From Rhizobium sp. BK376 (GTDB lineage: Bacteria > Pseudomonadota > Alphaproteobacteria > Rhizobiales > Rhizobiaceae), in assembly GCF_004341625.1 (NCBI RefSeq), contig NZ_SLZG01000015.1:98574-162573 (forward strand): a stretch of 64,000 nt of DNA. Reading direction: 5' to 3'. The translations under genes were made by a program, and so were the position numbers. Positions 8,812-16,970 of the stretch are shown here, piece by piece (position 1 is the first letter of the stretch; each line of letters opens with the position of its first letter). The notes beneath the pieces were generated by a model. The model had not been told where the DNA came from. It did no database searches and saw only the letters and a list, made by a program, of their open reading frames with translations.

Positions 8812-9581
8812 TGCTGAAGCCTGCTGAGCGTGGATTTTTCGTCGGCTATTTCAAGAAGGTACCGGCTGATGTCAGAGCGCTGATGATCGGCTTCATCGTG
8901 TTCTTCGTCGCCGGCATGGCGTCAGCTTCCGTACTCCTGTCTCTCAACACCGAAAGCCCCGGCGCGGGAAGCTATGCGGACGAACTGCATGGCGAGCATT
9001 TGACCGGCACGATAGAAGTCAAGCCATATCCGATATTGCGCGTCCCCGGGAATGGAACGACGCCTGCACGCGCCATCATGCTGGCGGGGTCGGGTAAATT
9101 TGGCGCGGACGACCGGGCGCTGCCGCTCGCCGGAAAGGCCGCTCGGGTCGGTGGCATCTTCGTCAAACGTGGAGATCTCGAGATGCTACTCGTCGGCGGC
9201 GGCGATGAATTGAAGGCCGCCGACCAACAAGCTTCCGTGGCTCCGGTGCTCTCGCCACCACAGGATCTTGGGCGATGGCGGCTGACGGGTGAGATTTGCG
9301 ACGGAAAATGCGGAGGTGGGGCGATGAAGCCCGGGACGGGCCTCGCGCACAAGGCCTGCGCCAATCTTTGCATTTCGGGCGGCGTCCCGCCGGTCTTCGT
9401 CTCCACCGCACCGGTTGACGGCCGCATTTTCTTTATGCTCGCATCGAAGGATGGTGGCCCGATGCCGGCGGCTCTTCTCGACAAGACCAGTGTACCGGTG
9501 GCGCTTGAAGGAACTGTCGAACGCCGTGATGACCTGTTCATCTTTAAGGTCGAGCGCTTCGCTGACGGAGCAGGCGCATGA
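8811..9581 (+). CDS. Membrane-anchored Cys-rich protein of the Rieske operon
   Basis: A 256-residue protein with one N-terminal transmembrane helix (ALMIGFIVFFVAGMASASVLL) and a large, probably periplasmic domain. A Cys-rich stretch near residue 160-190 reads GEICDGKCGGGAMKPG then HKACANLCISGGVPP, giving two CxxxC-like pairs plus a His that could bind metal or a cofactor. I recall this motif from similar Rieske/ferric-reductase gene clusters, but know no function. It overlaps the Rieske fusion gene by one base and the next gene by four bases, so the products are probably made in fixed ratio. Confidence 0.75.
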   Translation: MLKPAERGFFVGYFKKVPADVRALMIGFIVFFVAGMASASVLLSLNTESPGAGSYADELHGEHLTGTIEVKPYPILRVPGNGTTPARAIMLAGSGKFGADDRALPLAGKAARVGGIFVKRGDLEMLLVGGGDELKAADQQASVAPVLSPPQDLGRWRLTGEICDGKCGGGAMKPGTGLAHKACANLCISGGVPPVFVSTAPVDGRIFFMLASKDGGPMPAALLDKTSVPVALEGTVERRDDLFIFKVERFADGAGA

Positions 9582-9787
9582 GGGACGGTGTCTCAGGCTT
9601 TGGACGTCATTTATTTGGGCTGTTGCTGGCTACGACCGCAGCAATCGTGATCGTCGTCATCTGGGAATATGGCCTCGATTACCTTGACGGTACACCGTTC
9701 GAAGAATTGCAGTACGTGATCTTCGCCGTCGTGGCGATTGGACTGCTTTCCGGGTTGAACAATCTGATATCAAAGCTGATGGAGTAG
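9578..9787 (+). CDS. Small two-helix membrane protein (69 aa)
   Basis: A 69-residue protein with two hydrophobic helices (LFGLLLATTAAIVIVVIWEYG and YVIFAVVAIGLLSGLNNLI). Its start overlaps the preceding stop by 4 nt. It closes the operon that begins at 6618. No family is recognised; a small subunit of the redox complex is the simplest reading. Confidence 0.7.
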   Translation: MRDGVSGFGRHLFGLLLATTAAIVIVVIWEYGLDYLDGTPFEELQYVIFAVVAIGLLSGLNNLISKLME

Positions 9788-9919
9788 CGGCGCTCTGGCG
9801 TCCTGCTGCCTATGTAAACCGGCCATCCTACTGGGAAGCGCTGAGATCCTCGAGATCGCCGCCCGACAAGATCTTCATACACTCCTGGCGGCAAGAATGG
9901 CATTATTCCTCAACGATCT

Positions 9920-9945
9920 GTAACGTTTCCCCTGACCTTTGCAAA
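9920..9945 (+). promoter_or_regulatory. Possible ECF promoter for DUF2934-GH63
   Basis: GTAACG at 9920-9925, 16 nt, CAAA at 9942-9945. The -35 element and spacing match the other sites; the -10 element differs in one base, so this is the weakest member. Confidence 0.5.
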
Positions 9946-10021
9946 GAGGGTTGGCTCACCTTTTCCTTTGCGAGTGAAGGCCGAGCGTCACCTTTAACAT
10001 TCCTAGGAAAGGCAGACCATC

Positions 10022-10264
10022 GTGGAAGTCGATATCGAAGAAACACCCAAGGAAACTGATGAAGAGCATGTTCGCTATCAAGCCTATATGCTCTGGCTTG
10101 AAGAGGGACAGCCTGAGGGAAAGGCTGACGAGCATTGGCACAGGGCGCGTGACGCCGCGAGCGCCAAAGAACGGCATCTCAGCCCAAGAGCTCGAAGAAA
10201 AAAGTCTCGTGATATGTTCGGGCAGGCAACCTCCTGCCCGAAACACTCTCGCCACACGTGTTGA
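10022..10264 (+). CDS. DUF2934 domain protein
   Basis: An 80-residue protein whose middle, VRYQAYMLWLEEGQPEGKADEHWHRARD, is a clear DUF2934 domain, a short domain common in rhizobia and often found near glycoside-processing genes. The start is GTG at 10022 with AGGAAAGG upstream at rather long spacing; there is no in-frame ATG before the domain. The C-terminal third is basic and Ser-rich and not conserved. It ends 4 nt before the GH63 start, so the two are probably one operon. Confidence 0.7.
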   Translation: MEVDIEETPKETDEEHVRYQAYMLWLEEGQPEGKADEHWHRARDAASAKERHLSPRARRKKSRDMFGQATSCPKHSRHTC

Positions 10265-10268
10265 TTCC

Positions 10269-12920
10269 ATGACGCTGAAAACTTCAATGTTCAAGACCGC
10301 CGAAGGCAAACGTCTCCTCGAAACGACGGACGGCGTTGGCTGGCGCCGATGGGGACCCTATCTGGCAGAGCGCCAATGGGGGACCGTGCGAGAGGACTAC
10401 AGTGCCAACGGTGATGCATGGCATGCGCTGACCTTCGACCAGGCTCGCAGCCGCGCCTATCGCTGGGGTGAAGATGGGATTGCCGGCTTTTGTGATGAGA
10501 GCATGCGATGGTGCCTGGGATTGGCGATGTGGAACGGCCGGGACGAGATACTCAAGGAACGGCTGTTCGGCCTCAGCAACGAGCAGGGCAACCATGGAGA
10601 AGACGTCAAGGAGGTCTACCACTACCTCGACGCCACGCCGACGCACGCCTACCAGAAGATGGCCTATCGCTATCCGCAGGATGCCTTTCCGTATGGGGAA
10701 CTGATTCGTGTTAACTCACAACGCTCGCGGTTGGAGCCGGAGTATGAACTCGCCGACACCGGTATTTTTGCCGATAAGCGCTTTTTTGATATCACGGTCG
10801 AATATGCCAAGGCGGCACCCGATGACATCCTGATGCGGGTATCTGTCAAGAACGCGGCAAGTAGCGCTGCACGCATTCACGTCTTACCGCAAATCTGGGC
10901 ACGAAACACATGGTCATGGAAACCCGGCAGTGAACGCCCAATCCTCAAGGCGATCGAGCCGGGCGACGTGCTTGCGCTCCGAGCCGGCAAGAAGACGTGG
11001 CGCTGGAGCAACGACAGTGCTGCCGAGCTGCTGTTTTGCGAAAACGAGACCAACGTGCCTCTTTTATTCGGATCGCCGGCCATTGGCCCGTTCAAGGATG
11101 GCATCAACGATTATATCGTCAACGGAGCAAGGACCGCGGTAAGTGCCGACGGATGTGGCACCAAGGCGGCGGCACATATCGTGCTTGATCTACCTGCATT
11201 GGGGAACCGCGAAATCCGGGTTCGCTGGCGCCCGGACGGCGTGGCAAGTGAACCTTTCGAAGACTTCGATACGATCCTAGCGCAACGCATCGATGAGGCG
11301 AACGAATTTTATAGTACACTTCAGGCGGGCATTCATGATGGAGATGCGCTGAAAGTCCAGCGGCAGGCACTGGCAGGCATGCTCTGGTCGAAACAGGTCT
11401 ACCATTTCGACATTCCCACCTGGCTCGCTGGGGACCCAGCTCAGCCAACACCGCCAACCGAGCGGCTAACGGGCCGGAACGCCGACTGGCGCCATCTCAA
11501 CAATGCCGATGTCATTTCGATGCCGGATACATGGGAATATCCCTGGTATGCGGCTTGGGACCTTGCATTCCATTGCGTCTCTCTCGCTCTTGTCGATCCG
11601 GGTTTTGCGAAAGATCAGCTCGTTCTTTTTACGCGCGAATGGTTCATGCATCCGAACGGCCAGCTTCCGGCCTACGAGTGGGAGTTCGGCGATGTCAATC
11701 CGCCGGTCCACGCATGGGCGGCCCTCAAGGTCTATCAGACGGATCGCACCCTTACCGGCGTTGCCGATACTGATTTTCTCAAGCGGATATTCCACAAGCT
11801 GATGCTGAACTTTACCTGGTGGGTCAATCGCAAGGACAGTGGGGGCCGGAATATCTTTCAGGGTGGCTTTCTCGGTCTCGATAACATCAGCCCATTCAAC
11901 CGCTCGGAAATCCTGCCGGACGGTGCTTCGATCGACCAGGCCGACGGCACGGCCTGGATGGCTATGTATGCGCTCAACCTCATGCGCATCGCGCTGGAAT
12001 TGTCGATGACCGACCCGGTCTATGAGGATGTCGCGACAAAATTCTTCGAACATTTTCTCTCAATCGCCGGCGCAATGGCCGATGTGGCTGGCAGCGGACA
12101 AAGCCTTTGGCACCAGGCAGACGGCTTCTTCTACGACACCCTGCATACAGGAGGAGGCCAACTCCAGCCGATACCGGCGAGGTCGATGGTTGGCCTGATC
12201 CCCATCTTTGCGGTCGAGGTCCTTGATCAGGCGATGCTCGACAAGGTTCCGGAATTTTCGAAACGCCTGCACTGGTTCCTCCAGCACCGGCCGCAGCTTG
12301 CAAACCTGGTTCCCAAATGGACCGAACCGGGATCAGGCGAGCGAACCCTTCTTTCGCTGTTGCATGGCGATCGCTTGAGAGACCTGCTTCGCCGCATGCT
12401 CGATCAAGACGAGTTCCTTTCTGACTTCGGTGTGCGATCCATGTCGAAGGCCCATCTTGAGGCTCCATGTGACCTTGCATTTGCCGGCATGCACTTCGAC
12501 GCCACCTACACGCCAGGAGAATCCGTTAACGGACTTTTCGGAGGCAACTCGAACTGGCGAGGACCGATCTGGATGCCCGTCAACTTTCTGCTCATTGACT
12601 CCTTGCGAAAATTCCACGCCTACTTTGGCGACGGTTACCGTGTGGAATGCCCTGTCGGTTCCGGTGTAATGCTCAATCTCGCCGGCGTCGCCGACGAGCT
12701 AAGCCTACGCCTGAAACAGCTCTTCATTGCAGACGCCAAAGGACAGCGAACCTCGCTATCGTCAAGCTCGGTGATTGATGACAACCTGCTGTTTCACGAG
12801 TATTTCAATGGCGATACGGGCAGGGGCCTCGGCGCCTCCCATCAGACCGGCTGGACGGCGCTCGTTGCAAACCTAATCAACCGTGACATCTCCGCCTTCG
12901 AGCGCCCGGTGGTCGATTGA
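10269..12920 (+). CDS. Glycoside hydrolase family 63-like glucosidase
   Basis: An 883-residue soluble protein with no signal peptide, resembling bacterial GH63 (mannosyl-oligosaccharide-glucosidase-like) enzymes, which cleave alpha-glucosidic bonds with an (alpha/alpha)6 barrel. Family marks are WRRWGPYLAERQWGTVREDYS near the start, the central GQLPAYEWEFGDVNPPVHAWA with acidic residues in the catalytic barrel, and GGNSNWRGPIWMPVNFL near the C-terminus. The ATG at 10269 lacks a clear ribosome-binding site, which suggests coupling to the DUF2934 gene just upstream; the frame is open for another 70 codons but without homology. A likely substrate is a compatible-solute or storage glucoside (inference). 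Confidence 0.88.
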   Translation: MTLKTSMFKTAEGKRLLETTDGVGWRRWGPYLAERQWGTVREDYSANGDAWHALTFDQARSRAYRWGEDGIAGFCDESMRWCLGLAMWNGRDEILKERLFGLSNEQGNHGEDVKEVYHYLDATPTHAYQKMAYRYPQDAFPYGELIRVNSQRSRLEPEYELADTGIFADKRFFDITVEYAKAAPDDILMRVSVKNAASSAARIHVLPQIWARNTWSWKPGSERPILKAIEPGDVLALRAGKKTWRWSNDSAAELLFCENETNVPLLFGSPAIGPFKDGINDYIVNGARTAVSADGCGTKAAAHIVLDLPALGNREIRVRWRPDGVASEPFEDFDTILAQRIDEANEFYSTLQAGIHDGDALKVQRQALAGMLWSKQVYHFDIPTWLAGDPAQPTPPTERLTGRNADWRHLNNADVISMPDTWEYPWYAAWDLAFHCVSLALVDPGFAKDQLVLFTREWFMHPNGQLPAYEWEFGDVNPPVHAWAALKVYQTDRTLTGVADTDFLKRIFHKLMLNFTWWVNRKDSGGRNIFQGGFLGLDNISPFNRSEILPDGASIDQADGTAWMAMYALNLMRIALELSMTDPVYEDVATKFFEHFLSIAGAMADVAGSGQSLWHQADGFFYDTLHTGGGQLQPIPARSMVGLIPIFAVEVLDQAMLDKVPEFSKRLHWFLQHRPQLANLVPKWTEPGSGERTLLSLLHGDRLRDLLRRMLDQDEFLSDFGVRSMSKAHLEAPCDLAFAGMHFDATYTPGESVNGLFGGNSNWRGPIWMPVNFLLIDSLRKFHAYFGDGYRVECPVGSGVMLNLAGVADELSLRLKQLFIADAKGQRTSLSSSSVIDDNLLFHEYFNGDTGRGLGASHQTGWTALVANLINRDISAFERPVVD

Positions 12921-13403
12921 AGTCCTTTCTTCCTCCCGGCTCTCCTATGCACGATCATCCATTGATCGCGGTAAGTCTGGGCCCTGTGCAAGCCATGTTA
13001 CGGCAACACTTGCCTCTCGCTTGCCCGCGACGGCAGTGAAACCCGGTTAATCTCGCGATGAATGGTTGCCTCGTTTCCACCGGAATATCCCGAGTTCGCG
13101 CTGATCGCGCAGGTGACATTGTAATCACTCCCAGGCATGCCAACAGTAACCGCCAGAACATTCTCGGGACAATCAAATGCTTATTGACTACCCGGAGCAG
13201 TGGTTCGGATTCGGTATATACGAACATCGGTCGTCGCCGGGATTGAGTTTCTCGCCAATCTTTCGTTGAGGGGTCTGTTTCGAGGTCAGCGCGTCGAGAA
13301 TGCGATTGCTGAGGGAATATCATTCCATCCATGTGCGTGGACCTTGCAGCGATCATCCCAGCCAGGGGGAAACGACGGACTGCAATTATTTCTGTCAATG
13401 ACT
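12921..13403. other. Intergenic region without a recognisable gene
   Basis: No reading frame here has codon use or similarity I can support on either strand. The only signal is the ECF-type promoter at its right end (13404-13429). Confidence 0.6.
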
Positions 13404-13429
13404 GTAACGAATAGGACCGCGCTAGCGAA
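13404..13429 (+). promoter_or_regulatory. ECF promoter for the TPR-methyltransferase operon
   Basis: GTAACG at 13404-13409, 16 nt, CGAA at 13426-13429, a perfect match to the sigma-factor gene's own site. The coding start follows 37 nt later. Confidence 0.75.
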
Positions 13430-13466
13430 GTGGGTCGAGGATTGACCTGTCACTCGGGGACATTTG

Positions 13467-14834
13467 ATGACGGCTGATAATTTGCCAAGGGACCACTCGA
13501 AGGCGCGCGAATTCTTGAATCATGCGATGGCATTTCACGCTTCCGGCGATCTCGACCGTGCAGAGCAGTGTTATGTCGAGGTGCTGAACCATGGCTATCG
13601 GATCGCGGACATTTTGCCGTTGCTCGCCGGCGTAGTGGGCGCAAAGGGAAAGTACGAGGCTGCGATCGCTTACTGGAACGAGCTCCTTCAGATCCGTCCC
13701 GACCACCCGGTTGCGCTTCTGGAAAAAGGTGCTCTGCATTTGAAGGTTGGGGAGGCGGCGGAAGCAGTCGATTGCTTCGAGGCCGCCACGTTGGGCTTCC
13801 CGGACAATATGCTTGCACTCAACAATCTTGCCGTTGCACTTACCCAAGCCAATCGACAGCACGATGCTCTGGAGACGTTCCGCACCCTGGTGCGCCATCA
13901 ACCAACAAACCTCCTGGCTCGACATCAGGTGCGTCGCTTAACATCGCGAATCGTGCCGTTCTGGCATATTCCGATGCTGAACGACACTCGACGCAATGAC
14001 GCCTTCGAAGCGGCCATCGTTAAAGCAATCGCTGAGCGAGGGCCGGATGCGAGCGTTCTTGATATCGGCACCGGCAGTGGGCTCCTGTCGATGATGGCTG
14101 CCAGAGCTGGGGCAAAACATGTCGTCACCTGCGAGGTCGTGCCGGTGATCGCCGCGACTGCAAAAGAGATTGTCGAGCAGAACGGCTTTTCTGATCGTAT
14201 CGTCGTCGTTAACAAGAGCTCCTCCGAACTCGTCATCGGCGAGGATATCGATCGCCGCGCCGATATCCTTGTCTCCGAAATCCTGTCCAGCGACCTTCTT
14301 GCCGAAGACGTCCTCACCACCTTCGAGGATGCTCACAAGCGGTTGATCAACGAGGACGCGCTCGTCATTCCGCGCCGCGCGATGGCGGTAGGGTGCCTTG
14401 TGCAGAGCGAGATCTTGAACAAATATGCATTTGTCGACGAGGTCTCCGGCTTTGACGTCTCCGGCTTCGCGTCGCTCGCGCCGAACAAGCTTCCGGTGCA
14501 CGGAACAATGACGGAATGGAAGCGGTTGTCACACGATGTCGATCTCCAGGTGATCGATCTCACCGGCACGATCCACGGCGAGGACTACCGCGTGATCGAT
14601 ATTCCTGTCGTGTCAGATGGAACGGCCGCCGGGATGGTGCAGTGGTTGAAAATCGATCTTGCCGAAGGGATAGAATTTGAGAACCATCCCGACGACTATC
14701 CGGACGGAGGATGGCTGCAGATCCTGCATCCTTTCATCACGCCGGTGCCTGTCAAGGAAGGTTCGACCTTCAGGGTTATCGTCGGTCACGACCGCAGCAG
14801 CCTGATTGTCATGGCGGCACCGGTCACCGGCTGA
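13467..14834 (+). CDS. TPR protein with PRMT-like SAM methyltransferase domain
   Basis: A 455-residue two-domain protein. Residues about 10-150 are tetratricopeptide repeats (AREFLNHAMAFHASGDLDRAEQCY and following). From about residue 175 a class I methyltransferase of the protein-arginine-methyltransferase type follows: motif I is VLDIGTGSGLLSMMAARAGA, the acidic SAM-ribose residue is in VTCEVVP, and the double-E-like loop is SEILSSDLLAE. These resemble PRMT7/PRMT9-like proteins; bacterial members are little studied. GGGGA precedes the ATG. The dehalogenase gene follows after 38 nt. A protein substrate is likely but unknown. Confidence 0.85.
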   Translation: MTADNLPRDHSKAREFLNHAMAFHASGDLDRAEQCYVEVLNHGYRIADILPLLAGVVGAKGKYEAAIAYWNELLQIRPDHPVALLEKGALHLKVGEAAEAVDCFEAATLGFPDNMLALNNLAVALTQANRQHDALETFRTLVRHQPTNLLARHQVRRLTSRIVPFWHIPMLNDTRRNDAFEAAIVKAIAERGPDASVLDIGTGSGLLSMMAARAGAKHVVTCEVVPVIAATAKEIVEQNGFSDRIVVVNKSSSELVIGEDIDRRADILVSEILSSDLLAEDVLTTFEDAHKRLINEDALVIPRRAMAVGCLVQSEILNKYAFVDEVSGFDVSGFASLAPNKLPVHGTMTEWKRLSHDVDLQVIDLTGTIHGEDYRVIDIPVVSDGTAAGMVQWLKIDLAEGIEFENHPDDYPDGGWLQILHPFITPVPVKEGSTFRVIVGHDRSSLIVMAAPVTG

Positions 14835-14872
14835 GAAAGACCTGCAATTCCAGGCTCACCGGAGGGAAGTCG

Positions 14873-15625
14873 GTGCAACAAGAAATCAAAGCTTTCGTCT
14901 TCGATGCGTACGGCACGCTTTACGACGTCCAGTCGGTCGAGCAAGTTGTAGAGGCTGCCTTTCCGAGCTACGGGAGCCTGATCACGGCCATCTGGCGAAT
15001 AAAGCAGCTTGAATATACCTGGCTGACATCGCTGATGGGCAGATACGAGGACTTTTGGAGCCTGACGAAGCGTGCCCTTGATTACACGCTGCGGTCGCTT
15101 CATCTGGATGCAGATGTACAACGTGTCGAGCAAACCGCCGCCGCCTATCTCAGTCTCCGACCTTATGACGACGCACGAGATTGCCTGGAACGCTTGGCGC
15201 CGCAGAGGCTTGCAATTCTCTCTAACGGCAGCCCTGCGATGCTCTCCAATCTGGTGAAGAACTCCAGCTTCGAGGGATTTTTCGATCGCATTTTGAGCGT
15301 CGACAGCAGACGAGTGTTCAAACCGGCCAAAGACGCCTACGCCTTGGTGGAGCAAGAGCTTGGCGTGAGCCCCAAGGAGGTTGTCTTCGTGTCGTCGAAT
15401 GGCTTTGATATTTGCGGCGCGAAGAATTTCGGCTTCACGGTCGTGCGCGTTGCGCGTTCGACCGATCGATTCAGGGATGATCTCCCTTTGAAGGTCGATG
15501 AGCGTGCACTGTTCGATCTCCTGCGTGGTCAGGAGGCTGAAACGCTCGATCAGGTGGCAGATGTGACGGTGCGTTCGTTGGCCGAGATCCCCGGGCTGTT
15601 CGGCGATCGGGGGCGAAACGTCTGA
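14873..15625 (+). CDS. HAD-superfamily (S)-2-haloacid dehalogenase-like hydrolase
   Basis: A 250-residue HAD hydrolase of the type II haloacid dehalogenase group. The nucleophile is D11 in FVFDAYGTLYD, motif II is LSNGSP, motif III the Lys in RRVFKPAKDAY and motif IV SSNGFDICGAKNFGF. It starts at GTG (14873) after a strong GGAGGG; the open frame further upstream overlaps the methyltransferase gene and is not conserved. It overlaps the next gene by one base. It could dehalogenate short 2-haloacids or act on another small phosphate or halide substrate. Confidence 0.9.
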   Translation: MQQEIKAFVFDAYGTLYDVQSVEQVVEAAFPSYGSLITAIWRIKQLEYTWLTSLMGRYEDFWSLTKRALDYTLRSLHLDADVQRVEQTAAAYLSLRPYDDARDCLERLAPQRLAILSNGSPAMLSNLVKNSSFEGFFDRILSVDSRRVFKPAKDAYALVEQELGVSPKEVVFVSSNGFDICGAKNFGFTVVRVARSTDRFRDDLPLKVDERALFDLLRGQEAETLDQVADVTVRSLAEIPGLFGDRGRNV

Positions 15626-16038
15626 TGTATCTCTATGTCAAGGCCATTCATCTCTTTGCCGTCATCCTCTTCATTGCAGGGATACTTGCCACGGCATTTG
15701 CTTTGCGCATAGTGACGTCGATGCCGCAAGACACAGGCGCCCGCCGGTTCGGGGAAATCGTTCTCCAGTGGGACGGGATGGTCACGACCCCGGCGCTTGC
15801 CGTGATCTGGGTTGCAGGCTTCACGATGGCTTTCGGTGCCGGTTGGAGCACGTCGCTCTGGCTTCTGTTGAAGTTGGTTCCAGCAGCGTTCCTGACCGGT
15901 CTACACGGCGTCCAAGGGATCGTTTTGAAGCGTCAGCTCCAGGCGGTGTATCCGACCGCGCTGATCACCTGGGCGCCGCTTGCGATCCTTCTCGCCTTTG
16001 CAGCGATCGACTGGCTGGCCGTCACCAAACCTTTCTGA
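15625..16038 (+). CDS. CopD/HemJ-like four-helix membrane protein
   Basis: A 137-residue inner-membrane protein with four helices. The first carries a conserved-type His (VKAIHLFAVILFIAGI), another lies in LTGLHGVQGIVLKRQL, and the end is ILLAFAAIDWLAVTKPF. This layout is shared by CopD-like and HemJ/UPF0093-like proteins that bind haem or copper. The start overlaps the dehalogenase stop (TGATG), so it is in the same ECF-controlled operon. Confidence 0.7.
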   Translation: MYLYVKAIHLFAVILFIAGILATAFALRIVTSMPQDTGARRFGEIVLQWDGMVTTPALAVIWVAGFTMAFGAGWSTSLWLLLKLVPAAFLTGLHGVQGIVLKRQLQAVYPTALITWAPLAILLAFAAIDWLAVTKPF

Positions 16039-16116
16039 TGTGATCCAGCAGTCATTTCTGATCGGCGCCTGTTCGCAATCGCAAGGTCAAGGACGTGTAC
16101 GACGGATTCTGATAGC

Positions 16117-16950
16117 TCAAAAACGTGAGGGCACCGACGCCGCGCGAAAGGCCCATCTACCGTGATCTTGGTTCGATCTCATCTCGATACCTGGATCGGC
16201 GGCCATCCTGCACAGCTGGTGGGCCATGGCAGGGCTGACGAGCAACCCGTCGAACGCACCCGACCGAAGAACAGATAGCCGTTCCTCTTGCCAGACCAGT
16301 GGTTCAGATGTCGCGCCCCTTTCCTCGAGTGCGATCGGGAAGAACAGCTCGACAGCTTTCCTCGCCTCTTCTGGGGTTAGGCTTCTGAGCCATGTGGTGG
16401 TGCAGCCATCAACGGTCGAGGATATGCTCGCTAGCCGTGTGACCGAGGGCGTCGAGCGAATGATTGCATCCCTCTGCAGGACCACGACCTTTGTTCCACG
16501 CACGACCGTTGCGCGGTCCTCCAGGGCTGCAAGCCGCCCTTCGTGGCCATCCAGGAATATGACCTCGTTTCGCGGTCCGAGATCAATCGCGTCGGACTGC
16601 CCGCCCGCCGATGTGACAGCGTTTACTGCCTCGGCAAAGTTCATCTCGACAGGTATTCTATCGCTGTCGGACCGCAATACCCTCTCGGCCAATTGCAAGA
16701 ACAGGTAATCTTTTAATGTCGTCTTTCCGGCCCCTGTCTCGCCCAAGATCCGCAGCATGTATTTCCTGTCGTCCGAGAGCCATTCCTGAAATATCGTCTC
16801 CAGCGCTCGACCATCAGAGGCATGGCGTGGAATGAACCAGTCCTGGAATCTCCTTTGCTTTTTCGCATCGACAAAAAGCCCGAGACGCCGATGGCTTTCC
16901 GTTAGGGACGCCTCTGCGGCATGGGCAACGGCTGTCAGATTGGTATCCAT
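16117..16950 (-). CDS. P-loop NTPase, NACHT/STAND-like (short)
   Basis: A 277-residue protein with a Walker A motif in RILGETGAGKTTLKDYL (about residues 62-78) and a Walker B-like EVIFLDGHE. The region before the P-loop (FIPRHASDGRALETIFQEWL) resembles the lead-in of NACHT-type STAND NTPases. No sensor repeats and no effector domain are visible, so it is either a truncated gene or a stand-alone NTPase module. The start ATG at 16950 was chosen because the further open frame overlaps the DUF1223 gene. Base composition is slightly less biased than its neighbours. Function unknown. Confidence 0.6.
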   Translation of the reverse strand: MDTNLTAVAHAAEASLTESHRRLGLFVDAKKQRRFQDWFIPRHASDGRALETIFQEWLSDDRKYMLRILGETGAGKTTLKDYLFLQLAERVLRSDSDRIPVEMNFAEAVNAVTSAGGQSDAIDLGPRNEVIFLDGHEGRLAALEDRATVVRGTKVVVLQRDAIIRSTPSVTRLASISSTVDGCTTTWLRSLTPEEARKAVELFFPIALEERGATSEPLVWQEERLSVLRSGAFDGLLVSPAMAHQLCRMAADPGIEMRSNQDHGRWAFRAASVPSRF

Positions 16951-16970
16951 TGCTCCGACCTGCCTCGGCG

